Below, piece by piece: positions 13,268-22,859 of a stretch of 64,000 bases of DNA (positions are counted from its first letter, which is position 1; each line of letters starts with the position of its first letter). Under the pieces are notes generated by a model. It saw only the letters and a program-made list of their open reading frames with translations. It had not been told where the DNA came from and searched no databases. The stretch comes from Auriscalpium vulgare (taxonomy: Eukaryota; Basidiomycota; Agaricomycetes; Russulales; Auriscalpiaceae), in assembly GCA_019915015.1 (NCBI GenBank), contig JAHBBC010000020.1, positions 806,001-870,000 of the forward strand, in the 5' to 3' direction. Made by a program: the position numbers and the translations under genes.

Positions 13268-13600
13268 GCTTCGGATTACATCGCCCGCGGCAGGGAGTCG
13301 GTCTGGCCTGCCCGGCTTCGTTTTGCGCCTCGTCGCGCAGACACCGTCCAAGATTCGGCTCTACATGCTCCCGGTCCTGCACACAGAAGTCGGCCTTATT
13401 CCCAGCGAAATTTGAACGCGCTCACACTCAACGCGTTCTCCCTGCTAGCCACGCATTTCCCATATTCCTCCCAGTCCCTCCCCATAATCCACGCCTCACC
13501 TGAGGGCTATGCGGGCGCTCTGACTGGATTTCCTGTACCCTCAGCGGTGATGGGTCGCTGTCATTGTCGTCGACGGTGAGCGCGAGAGTCGTGGAGCAAC
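13268..13600 (-). pseudogene. Remnant of omega-type GST C-terminus
   Basis: The last two exons of a glutathione S-transferase are recognisable by comparison with the intact copies at 43371-44304 and 48804-49734. The stretch EPNLGRCLRDEAQNEAG corresponds to EQNLGRYLRDEAQSEAA in the intact gene. An upstream piece around GRNMGNAW corresponds to the GRDWEEYAKR exon but is out of frame. The thioredoxin-like N-terminal half is absent. It sits directly upstream of the sphingomyelinase-like gene, and the right arm has the same order in mirror image. Confidence 0.6.
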
Positions 13601-14060
13601 GCGGGAGCTGCGGCCACTTCGCAGTCAATAACATCAGCAAAAGAGGACGAACCGGCTAATCCCAGGTGGCCCGTCCATCACGTGGTCAGCCTGGTGCGCG
13701 TATGGACGGCTATCCAGGGGATTGTGAGCTGTATGGATGGCCATGGAAGGGCTGATACCAGGCTTGCGAGCCATTGGGAAGCTGACAGCGGCAAGCAGAG
13801 CCCGCCCAAGGGGATAAAAGCACGTCAAGGATGTCTAATGTAGTCCAATCTCGTAACCACCAATGTACTCACCTGGCATTCGCATGCCAACGACACAGAC
13901 GGTCTCCGGCGCACTATTAAGGTGCACAAGAGCCATGGACATCGTAATAATGCCTCTTGAGGCCAAACCATGTTGTGCAAAACATTGAAAACTTCGAGAT
14001 TATGCGGATGGGCACGATGCCCCGCTATGCCGCTGCGCGTACAACTACTACAGGAGGGAC
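13601..14060. other. No gene recognised
   Basis: Stretch between the GST remnant and the TIR element. I see no conserved motif, RNA gene or strong repeat here. Confidence 0.35.
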
Positions 14061-14240
14061 TTCAGTTGGCGGAATACATCTGGCGTGTCAATTGACACAA
14101 ACCTAATACATTCGGCCCTGTGTCTGAGCGCAGTCAGTCGTCGTACATGATAGCTGCGTACGGGCGCGTGGCCAAATGCATTGGACCATGCGCGATGCAT
14201 TCGTCCTGCCAAATGCATGCGGACAAGTCATCAAAATAAT

Positions 14241-14320
14241 ACAACGAGCGGGAATCGAACCAAGAGTACGACGGGCATGAACTTGATATTCAACCATTCA
14301 GTATAACCACTTCGTCACAG
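14241..14320 (-). other. tRNA-like sequence with A and B boxes (degenerate)
   Basis: On the minus strand an A-box-like TGACGAAGTGG (14317-14307) is followed by a perfect B box, GGTTCGATTCC (14261-14251). The acceptor and T stems do not pair properly, so this is not a functional tRNA. It resembles a tRNA-derived promoter such as a SINE head or a tRNA pseudogene inside the TIR element. Confidence 0.45.
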
Positions 14321-14528
14321 AGCATATACTACTCTGTGGAGCACATAGAATATATCCAGTATGTACAGTCCGTATACAACAATTTCTCGAAAATTGACTA
14401 AGTCGTGCATGCTATCACCTGATCTGCCTGTTGCTGCACCAGCAGGTCTAGCACAGCTACAAAGTATTTTATGTTGGATTTATATTAATGGAGCCTTCTT
14501 TTGTCAGCTATCTTACATATACTGCCCT

Positions 14529-14742
14529 CTGTTATCTCACAAGAGCCCTCACCCTCATGCAGATGCATTGCTCTCCCCATCCAGATGCATTTGCCCGCGC
14601 CCGATGCATTGCCCGCGCCAGATGCATTTGCCCGCGCCAGATGCATTTGCCCGCGCCAGATGCATTTGCCCGCGCCAGATGCATTTGCCCGCGCCAGATG
14701 CAATGCATCTGCATGAGGGTGAGGGCTCTTGTGAGATAACAG
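14529..14742. repeat. Hairpin with 42-bp perfect arms around a 19-bp ATGCAT minisatellite
   Basis: Bases 14529-14570 are the exact reverse complement of 14701-14742 (42 bp). The loop contains seven units of about 19 bp, AGATGCATTTGCCCGCGCC, with unit starts at 14583, 14603, 14621, 14640, 14659, 14678 and 14697. The unit core ATGCAT is itself palindromic. Open frames across it are artefacts of the repeat. Confidence 0.9.
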
Positions 14743-14801
14743 CATATGTGGGAAGGTCTGCTTGAGGTGGATATAACTAATTAAAAGCCTTACATGATAT
14801 C

Positions 14802-14885
14802 TCTCCAGTGGCTCAACGGTTACAGTACTGTGTCTCGAAGTCATTTGCATGACGTGTGTCGTGGGTTCGAATCCCGCTCTTTGCA
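14802..14885 (+). other. tRNA-like sequence with A and B boxes (degenerate)
   Basis: A box TGGCTCAACGG (14809-14819) and B box GGTTCGAATCC (14864-14874) have tRNA spacing, and the T stem GTGGG/CCCGC can pair. The seven bases before the A box cannot pair with those after the T arm, so no acceptor stem forms. It is probably a pol III promoter relic (SINE or tRNA pseudogene). Confidence 0.45.
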
Positions 14886-15088
14886 CATATTTTGCGATCA
14901 CGTGGGTGAGAGCCAAATGCATTGTTCACGGCCAAATGCATTGATCGCGGACAAATGCATTAGCCCACTGCTTGTGCGAAGACGGTGTCTGTTGCTGGTA
15001 AACGGGCTTGTGTGTGTTGACACGACATAATGTATTTGGTTTGTGTCAAAACACAGGTGCAATGCATTGTGCCAACTGAATATCTACA

Positions 15089-17780
15089 CTACAGCTCGTC
15101 GTAACCTTCTGCTTCGACATCTTCGGCATCCCCCTCGCCGTCCTCGGGCCCTAAGTCATCCGCGTCGTCCTGCTCGCTGCCGGCTTCTGACTCGCTATCG
15201 TCTGAGCCCTCTGCATTCGTGTCGGCCGGCGCTTCGAGACTTCCAGCGGGCTCCTCGGAATCGACACCTTCGGCATCGAGCTGACGTTCATCTGGAGTAT
15301 CAGAAGGCGGGCGGTAGCTGTGACCAACGCCGAGTCCCTGATACCGCATGAACATGTCACGATCGACAAAACTGGGGCGTACTCGTCAGCATCTGAAGCC
15401 AACAGAAGGCCATGAGCACTCACAAATTCACGTAGTAGGCCTTCCAATCATCTTCAACGAGCCCATGGGCGAACGCCGGAATAATGTGTGCACCACGGAT
15501 GACGTCGTCCGGGTCTAGAAACCCGAAAGCGTGTGGGTCTTCATCCGGGAGGAAGTGGACGCGATGCAGGCGACGCTTGTGAAACCCCGATGCCCAGCGC
15601 ACATCGTGGCGAAGCCAACGTACCCAGAGGAACTCCATCGATTTCGGGACTGCGGAATATCCAGGGATCTTGTGCAGAAAGTCCGCGTGGAAGACACCGA
15701 GAATGCGCGCGTACGAGAACGGGTGCGGATAGCGAGTGGAGTCAGAGTCATCGTCTCGCAGGAGAGTCATGACATCTGCGTGGGTTCGAGAGTTCATGGA
15801 ATCTTGTCCGCGTCGGACATCGTAAGTAGTGTAGTTGACTCGAAGAACCTTGTGACGAAAGATACGATTGTTTTGTAAGATGACCTGGGCGCGATCTTCA
15901 TCAGAATAAACGCGCCCTTCGGACGCCATGTCGGGATGACGCAGTCGCTCGAGGATATGATCCTGGAGCTTTGGAAGAAAATTCTGTGCCAATGATATCA
16001 GTTTACTTGGCTGGAAACACGGACAACCTTCTTCAAAAACTCACCGTGAAAGCAGAATCTTCTCCAGCTTCAAAGAGCCAATTGCTGACAAGCAAGGGGA
16101 ACTTCCGAGAGTGCGACATGTGGTGATGGCATTCGGGAGAAGTGAAGGGCAGCGGCTCCGAATCCTCAAAGCCAACTGTTGCAGCTTTGCGCGAGGATGA
16201 ACTGGGCTTCACGGCAGCCGACCCGACCGTGTTCTTCTGCATCATGCGACGAAGGCCTTCCTCCCGTCGTTGAAGGCGCGTGATCTGGCGGACGGCTCGG
16301 TTCTTGTTTGTCCGCGCATAGTAGCGCTTGACCCGTCGATGTTCCAGTTCACCCTACAATTGTGTGAGCTGAACAGAACGCAATGGCGAGACATACGCAT
16401 ACTTACCGGCTGCGTTGAGTACGAGTCTGAAGTCCCAAACCACATGATCTGCCGGACATAGTCGCCGAGCGCGTGTAACTTGTACGTGAACAGGTTGAAG
16501 ACCTTCTTCCGAGAACTTGTTGTGTTCGAGGAGGGAAGAGATAAGGTCGATGGGCCTGCGGAGCCCTGAGCTTTCCGCTTTCGGCGGCCCCTGGCGGCTG
16601 TTTCTCGAGGCAGCTCTCGTGTGTCGAATACAGAGCAGGTAGATCGCGCAAACCGGCGTAGTTGACTGCCCAGAAAAATCGTTGACCTCCGTAGGAGCAC
16701 GAGGGAGGAGTCCGTGTGCATGCGAAGCTTCGCCTCGGCATGCCATTCTGCAAGGCCGAACAAGAGATCGAGCACGACAGTGTTGTGTGGCTCGTCGAGC
16801 AAGCCTTCGAAGACCGGTATGGCACACTGTCGAATGACAAGGTCAACGTCAAAACATGCGCAAAGAGTGAGCAACGTACCTGCAAAAGATCTTCAAAATT
16901 TCGTGCTGCCAACTTCTTCATTGCTGACGCATTGTCTGAAAAACGGCGAATCGTAGCGCGACCGAATGTGGGAACCTGGCGGTACCTGATACAGCACTAA
17001 TGAGATGGGTTTATGGATCGAGTGCATTCATAAACGCACCGCTCGTTGAGTTTTTGCACGGCGTCCCCTCCGACGGCAACGAGAATTCGAATGAGATGTG
17101 TGAAGACGGCCTTCCACACGCCAAGCTCAAACTCGTGCATAAGGTCAACGACAAGCATGAGGAAAAGGTCAAAGCCGAAGGGTGATAGTCGCTCCGAAAA
17201 GGCATTCTGCGGACAAAGGACAATTACATCAGAAGGAAGCGGAGAGACCACGGCACGGACTGTACTGACTGTTGTGGGCACATATGATTCCTCTGCTAGC
17301 AAGCGTTCCACCGGCGCGCTTTTGACGCCTTTGCCAAGCCTGTACACGGCGTCGGAAGCAGCTGTGATCTTATGTCGAAGACCTTCGTCGTCCGTGCGCG
17401 GATGCTTCACTCGGTAGGCGTCGTCTCGAAGCATGCCTAGGTTCGGGATGTCGGCCTTCCCCATCTTACACCTGGGACATGGACAAGACCCCAGGTTCCG
17501 TATCGTGGCAAGTAAGACTCTGTATAAGATAAGTCGATGCTAATTGCTAGATGGCGTGTGATACTCACTTCTCGGGGTAGTCGGCAGAGTAAGTAAACAG
17601 TCGAGGATAGACGCGCCGCGTGACGCCATCGGGGCATTTGATAACAATTCCATGTTGATAAGCCTCGAGGAATGCATCATCCAACATGAGTTTGAGGACG
17701 GCATGCATGAGTTCGCGGCGGCAGTGAGTGATGATGTCGTCAGGGGGAGGAAGTCCGGTCAGTGACTGAAAGAAGTTACG
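15089..17780 (-). pseudogene. Large DNA-transposase-like protein, C-terminal half (Plavaka/CACTA-type)
   Basis: Multi-exon minus-strand coding region. Reading downward it gives THCRRELMHAVLKLMLDD, IKCPDGVTRRVYPRLFTYS and ADYPEK, then RNLGSCPCPRCKMGKADIP, AFSERLSPFGFD, VVDLMHEFELGVWKAVFTHL, LHALGDYVRQIMWFGTSDSY, RRLHRVHFLPDEDPHAFGFL and an acidic Asp/Glu/Ser-rich tail ending EGYDEL. These blocks are characteristic of an abundant basidiomycete transposase-like family that I believe is Plavaka-type (CACTA/EnSpm-related); the family name is less sure than the homology. It starts abruptly at NFFQSLTGLPPPDD, with no zinc finger or first half. That missing half is found in the same orientation at 21364-22825. 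The gene is thus split by 17.78-21.36 kb. Confidence 0.7.
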
Positions 17781-18386
17781 ATTCCCTGAGTTTACGAAGT
17801 TGAATCGTTTACTAGGGGGTTTTTCGGGGTTGTGCCTGCATCTATTCGGTCATGGTCGCCGGGTGCCGGTTTGATCCCCGGGTTGATTGCCGTTGCCTTT
17901 CGGAGCCCACACCACCACCGACGCCCCTTATGTAATTTAGTCTATCTGCCGTCCCCACCACCACCGCCAGCATCTCAAACTCTGTGCCGACACTCTCCCC
18001 ATGACATCCCCTCGTGCTGGCCTCGGCCACCTTAAACCAGCAAACCCGCAACTGTGTCGCGTTCACGTCGCCGGCATTGTCATGGCGACGTCCTCACCCA
18101 CTCACCCCTCGCCACACCTTCGCTCAGAATATGCCTGCGCACACAAGTCCGGCCACAGAAATCCGCGTCGCAGACAAGCCGTGCTGATCACCCTTGTCTG
18201 CCCCTTGTATCGCTCCCGTGCGTGGGTTCTGCATCATTTGCCCATGCGGTTCTGCGTCGGCAATGACTAGGCTGCACGGGTCCGTCGTCATCGCGCCGAC
18301 GCCTTTGTTCCGTTTTCACTGACATCTTTGCTGCGCAGTTGTTTCTTCAATTCCTGCTTGCTACTAGCCTCTACTAGCCTAACGAC
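17781..18386. other. Left junction and promoter of the inserted carrier-gene segment
   Basis: Coding similarity to the transposase fades at about 17780-17830. The rest has no recognisable coding sequence; it is pyrimidine-rich and C-rich, ending in a run with CTACTAGCCT repeats just before the carrier ATG. It looks like the native promoter and 5' flank of the SFC1-like gene carried in with it. Confidence 0.45.
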
Positions 18387-19569
18387 ATGCCCCCCTCGAG
18401 TTCAGATCGGCCGCCAGTGGGCTTTGGCACGCATATAGCTGCGGGTGGGCTGGCCGGTGCGATGGAGGCGGTGCGTGTCCTTTCTCACCTGGCTCAACGC
18501 GTACTGACGAGTCCACAGCTATCATGCCAACCGCTCGACACCATCAAAGTCCGCATGCAGCTGTCGCGCTCAGGGCGGACACCCGGGGTGCGTATACCCA
18601 CTCCTCGTCACGCACGGACGTAGCTGACCTGGCCCCCGCAGACGAGAGCGCGCGGCTTCATTGCGACGGGCCCGATGATCGTGAAGCGCGAGACCCCGCT
18701 TGCGCTCTACAAAGGCCTCGGTGCCGTGCTCTCCAGCATCGTGCCCAAGATGGCGACGCGCTTTGCGTCCTTCGAGACCTACGACCTACAAGGGCTGGCT
18801 CGCAGACGCGGAGACAGGCAAGACCAGCGTCGGCGGTGTCTTCCTCGCCGGGCTCGGCGCGGGCACCACGGAGGCCGTCGTCGTCGTCACGCCCATGGAG
18901 GTCGTCAAGATCCGCCTCCAGGCGCAGATGCACTCGCTCGCGGACCCGCTCGAGACGCCGCGCTACCGCAACGCAGGCCGTGACGCCGTCTACACCATCG
19001 TCCGCGAGGACTCGGGCTTCGGCACGCTGTATCGCGGCGTCACCCTCACCGAGCTGCGCCAGGCGGCGAACCAAGGTGCGTGTATGTGTTGTGTCTGTGG
19101 AGACGGTGTCAACGCGGAGTGCAGGCATGAACTTTACGGCGTACCAGGAGCTCAAACAGCTCGCAGAACGATGGCAACCTGACGTCCCCAACCTGCCCTC
19201 CTACCAACACATGATTATTGGCCTCATATCCGGTGCCATGGGCCCGTTTTCCAACGCACCTATTGACACTATCAAAACCTGTACGTCCCCTATCTAAGGT
19301 CGCCTTCTTTCTTCTTACCCACCGCTAACCCTCCTCTTAACTCCCAAAAAGCATCCTTCGGCTCCGACACCACCGCCCTCTAGCGCATCATGTCCATCGC
19401 GTCCGAGATGTGGCGGCAGGAGGGCGTCAGCTCGTTCTACAAGGGCATCATGCCGCGGGTGCTGCGCGTCGCGCCCGGCCAGGCGGTTGTCTTCGCGGTG
19501 TAGGAGCGCGTGAGCAAGGTCATCGAGCGCGTCAAGGAAGTGTCCGAGAGCGACACATACAGCGAGTAG
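18387..19569 (+). pseudogene. Mitochondrial succinate/fumarate carrier (SFC1/Acr1-like), disabled
   Basis: Mitochondrial carrier family sequence with introns kept. The first repeat has GGLAGAMEA and SCQPLDTIKVRMQLSRSGRT; then MIVKRETPLALYKGLGAVLS and KMATRFASFETY; the second repeat has FLAGLGAGTTEA and VTPMEVVKIRLQAQ; the third has SYQHMIIGLISGAMGPFSNA, PIDTIKT and GVSSFYKGIMPRVLRVAPGQ. CQPLDTIKVRMQL followed by KRETPLALYKGLGAVL is typical of the fungal succinate/fumarate exchanger, which links cytosolic acetate use to gluconeogenesis. Three lesions disable it: a 7-bp tandem duplication (GACCTAC at 18776-18782 and 18783-18789), which shifts the frame after FETY, and in-frame TAG codons at 19381-19383 and 19501-19503. 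Because introns are present, it moved as DNA, not through RNA. The working gene is presumably elsewhere. Confidence 0.85.
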
Positions 19570-19675
19570 CCTCTGGTGTTTGTCCTCGAGGGACTGGCAA
19601 TGGCGACGCACCGGGTCTCAGCTGTGAGCTCCGATTTCTAGTGTACTCTTAACAGGTTGCTTTTGCTTACGCGAT

Positions 19676-20455
19676 TTGTGCAGTGTCGAAATGGTCCAGC
19701 ATCGGAGACCTCGGGGAAGTCGAGGGCCGCCTGGACAGGATGAAGGCTGACTTGCTCTGTAAGCTTGCAGGTGTGAGTACACCTGCTATGACATCCGTCC
19801 TGTGCTGACCCAGTGCCCACCAGGTACACATCATGTGCAGCAAATTGACAAGGCCGAAGAGGCGCGCTCTGTCCTCTTGTCTCCGCACGCTCTCACTGAT
19901 CCAGCCCCCAGACACTCGCGCAGCTGATCGCGCATACACGCTGCACTATGTGCACCTCGCCCATGCGCTCGGGCAGAGGACCCGCACACCGCGGGTGAGG
20001 CGGCGCTGCGCATCGGGCTGTGCGGCAGCAATCTGCGCAAGTGGGCGGATGCGGAGGCGCTCGCGCGGGATGCAGCGGCGGTGTGCACGGGCATGACCGG
20101 CACGCTCGAGGCCGTGGGCGCGGTGCTCGCGGCGTGCCTCGCGCCCGAGATCCTCAAGTCCAAGTACGCATCGCACCGCCTCCCCTCCGCAACACAGCGC
20201 TGACCGCACGCGTGCGCAGGCAGCACCTGAAGTGCGCGCTGGGCCTTGCGATGCAGGCGCAGGCGAACCACCTGCGCGCGCTCGTGCTTGCGCTTGTTGG
20301 CGCGCGCTACGTGCACACCGCGGCGGACCACGCGCTTGTCGTGCTCGGCACTATGGAGCAGCTCGCCGCAGGGCTCGGTTCGCCGACCGCGAAAGGTGCG
20401 CCGCTCGGCCCCGCGCACGGGAACGCGCCACTGCGCCTGTCGGTTGGGGAGTGTG
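19676..20455 (+). pseudogene. Fragment of cohesin loading factor (MAU2/SCC4-like TPR protein)
   Basis: Three coding-like blocks in the same orientation as the carrier. They are KWSSIGDLGEVEGRLDRMK, then LHYVHLAHALGQRTRTPR, then GEAALRIGLCGSNLRKWADA continuing into VCTGMTGTLEAVGAVLAACL. A clean intron (20164-20220) leads into QHLKCALGLAMQAQANHLRA, GARYVHTAADHALVVLGTME and GNAPLRLSVGE. The helical repeats and the KxALxxAxxQxNxxRALxLAL pattern resemble the C-terminal part of the fungal cohesin loading factor, which with SCC2/Mis4 loads cohesin onto chromatin. The N-terminal half and the end are missing, and stops interrupt the first blocks. I read it as a truncated passenger fragment next to the dead carrier gene. 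The family assignment is moderate. Confidence 0.5.
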
Positions 20456-21363
20456 CGTAGTGGCTTTGACACGAAGACGGTTGGGGATCTAATACAAGGT
20501 GAGCCACATTCACATCAATGGTGAGCACGGGACTGACCCCTGACCGCGACGACAGCCTTGGGATGCGCAGAGCGAAAGCGCAGCTCTGCAACCACCAACG
20601 GCAGGCAGCGGTCTGAAAGAGAATAGTCAGCGGCATGTACGGCACACTCTGTGTCAACGACGTACACTGGCAAAGGGACATAGCAGTGTACGATTCAGGC
20701 GTAGATTCAGGATGCAAGCACGAGATGGCAACGCACGATGGGCAGGACGACATACAGCGTACGACCATCGTTCACGCATACACCCGGCCACCACGCCTCC
20801 ACCATGACAATCCCGGTGCTGTCATTCATTCCAGCCGCACACGTGCCACCTGCCCGGTGCTGCACACTGGCGCCATGCTCATTTCACAAGCGCTTAGTAC
20901 GAGCGTAGGGATCGCGATCTGGGTCTGATTTTTCTCTTTGTCATGTTTGCCATTGCTCGTGTGTAACTCATTTTAAACATACATTGCTGTTGAGATATAT
21001 CGCTCTGTACTAGTGTTTCTGCCCCTGCCCATCATCTATCCGATGGTCTTCAGTCCTAGTCCGAGTGTGCAGAGGCGGCAGCTGCACATTCCTACTCACA
21101 TGACTGGGGATCCAACCGCACCCGCCAGCCATTCAATATGCTGTGTCTTTGATGTGCTGATGCCCAGTCAAGTTGCCTACCCATAGAGAGCTGTTGTTTC
21201 CGGGACTCATGGGCAACCTACTATCCGTGGCTGACCTTATCGCAGAAGACGGTCAGTGTGTGAGGGGGGTATGTGGGCTACATGGTTGGCTGCACTTGCC
21301 TTGTATACATGAGGAATTGCAGGAATCGTACCGCCATGGTCAGCAATGGCTCTCTAAGAGCTA
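20456..21363. other. No gene recognised; right part of inserted segment
   Basis: No conserved coding sequence is seen. The right junction with the transposase gene is close to 21364, where its coding sequence (LPDSFFD on the minus strand, 21384-21364) stops with a TAG. Confidence 0.4.
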
Positions 21364-22825
21364 GTCGAAGAACGAGTCCGGCAGCTGCGGCAATGTGTGA
21401 ACTCGATATCAAGGTATCAAGACATGCGCCTCGTACCTTTGGAATGTAAGCAACATGGTGACAAGCACCGGATCGTGGCTGCGCCCGCGTGTACTTGGAC
21501 TGGTTGCCGAAGAACAGGTACATTGGCCAGAGCGCGGCCGTCCCGAAGCTTGCCAAGTGTGTAGAGTCCGACCAGAGCATCATCGCACACACAGTGCGCT
21601 CGAGGGTGCAGCCTGGCTCAGCAGGAAGGCTACGAATCTCCTCATCCGCCTTGATGAATGCGTCGCTTGAGTAAATCTCGTCACGAATGCGCTCTGCGTC
21701 AATGTCGGTACCGCGCTTCCAGAAGTGACGGAAAGGGGTGTAATGGAAGTCTGTAGACCGTGCGTCCGTCCAGGCCGCCTTGATTGTCTCAACAAGCGAT
21801 CGGTGGTGAAGGCCGGGGACAGTGAAAATTGGGATCGGGCAGTCTGCGGGAGACGAATGCCGTTGGCCGTCAGGGATGCGAATGTCGACAGATGACTCGC
21901 GCCAGCCGTCTCCTGGCATTGTGGGAACACCATCATTTCCGCTGTCCTGGAGTGACTTGTCGAGTATGTCGGTCTCCCGTTTTGCGTCGAAACCTTGGAG
22001 ATGATCCTTCTCGAAGTCTGGAGCCAGGATGACGTCATGCACAAGTCTGTTGAGCTCCGCAACGGACTTGGCAGCAGATCCTGTCCACATCCAGTTCATG
22101 AGACGAAATACTGACATGTTGCTGAAGGGAGCTGACGCCGGCGCTGACGCGTCAATAGCGCTATCGTCCGCAATGGAAGGGGCAAGACGAGATGTCTGTG
22201 TGGAGCCCGAGGACAACGCAGCGTACGATACGTCTTCGAGCGAAATGATGTCGTCGGGCGAGTGGGTGGGAACGGTATGGTATTCGCGGTAGAGTCCGAA
22301 AGCGTTCAGCGCTGTGCGCACCATGCACCAGATGAGCGACTCCGAGGCTCGCTCTGGAAGCGATCCATCAGGTACAGCCGGATCATCAGGCGGGTCCGAG
22401 CGAGCGGGTTTGTCAAGTGCAGCGCCGGAGATAGAGGATGAGGGCTGGGGTAGCTGCTCGAGGACTTTCCACGTAGGACGCTTTTTTCGCCTGCCACGGC
22501 CTTGGGGGCTGGGATCGCGTGGAGGCAATGGAGGACTTTGAAGAACCGGGGACGATATATTTGGTGGCGCAGTAATATCCGGGATTGTGTCCATTGGCTA
22601 GAGACGTGATGAGCAGAGGAGATTTCCGAGCAATAGACAACGGACCTGAAACATCTGCTCCTCAATTTTGCGCCGCTTCCGTGCTCTCTTCTCTGCAATC
22701 CTCTCTGCGAGACCAGCGAGTGAAGAGTCGTCCTTAGCGAAGTATCGACATGAATGTTGATGGGTATCCAGGGCATTGGTGGTATCAAAGGAGCGCTTGC
22801 AGCCTGCAACGCAAGGAAAACGCAT
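21364..22825 (-). pseudogene. Large DNA-transposase-like protein, N-terminal half with zinc finger
   Basis: Starts at 22825 with MRFPCVAGCKRSF and a C2H2-type finger (C..C.......H...C) followed by the basic segment RIAEKRARKRRKIEEQMF. After a short intron (about 22592-22640) comes a Pro/Ser-rich stretch, then FRLMNWMWTGSAAKS, AWTDARSTDFHYTPFRHFW, EPGCTLERTVCAMMLWSDS and FGTAALWPMYLFFGNQSKY, ending HHVAYIPK. Another intron leads to LPDSFFD and then a stop. These blocks match the first half of the same Plavaka-type family whose second half lies at 15089-17780 on the same strand. Joined, the halves would be nearly contiguous (LPDSFFD, then FFQSLTG). An LTR retrotransposon sits 35 bp upstream of the start codon. 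Confidence 0.72.
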
Positions 22826-22859
22826 CGCGTGACAAAGGATACACACAACTTCAGCGCGC

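Larger units (their letters stand above)
14061..15080. mobile_element. Non-autonomous TIR element rich in ATGCAT (MITE-like)
   Basis: The ends are inverted repeats of about 52 bp. TTCAGTTGGC at 14061-14070 matches GCCAACTGAA at 15071-15080, and the arms continue with a shared core, TGACACAAACC(T/A)AATACATT, at about 14094-14115 and 15030-15050. The interior is dominated by CAAATGCATT-type motifs, a perfect hairpin (14529-14742) and two tRNA-like sequences facing outward. It has no coding capacity. It ends 8 bp before the stop codon of the large transposase gene, so it may be a separate MITE or the 3' terminal region of that transposon. No clear target-site duplication was found. Confidence 0.6.

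Noticed and set aside
14582..14710. Regular spaced repeat that could be mistaken for a CRISPR array
   Set aside because: It is a head-to-tail 19-bp minisatellite with no spacers, in a eukaryotic genome.
14241..14885. Two possible tRNA genes
   Set aside because: A and B boxes are good but acceptor stems do not pair, so they are called tRNA-like only.
20500..20770. Open frame of 153 aa on the minus strand
   Set aside because: Shadow of the cohesin-loader fragment and its flank, with no domain.
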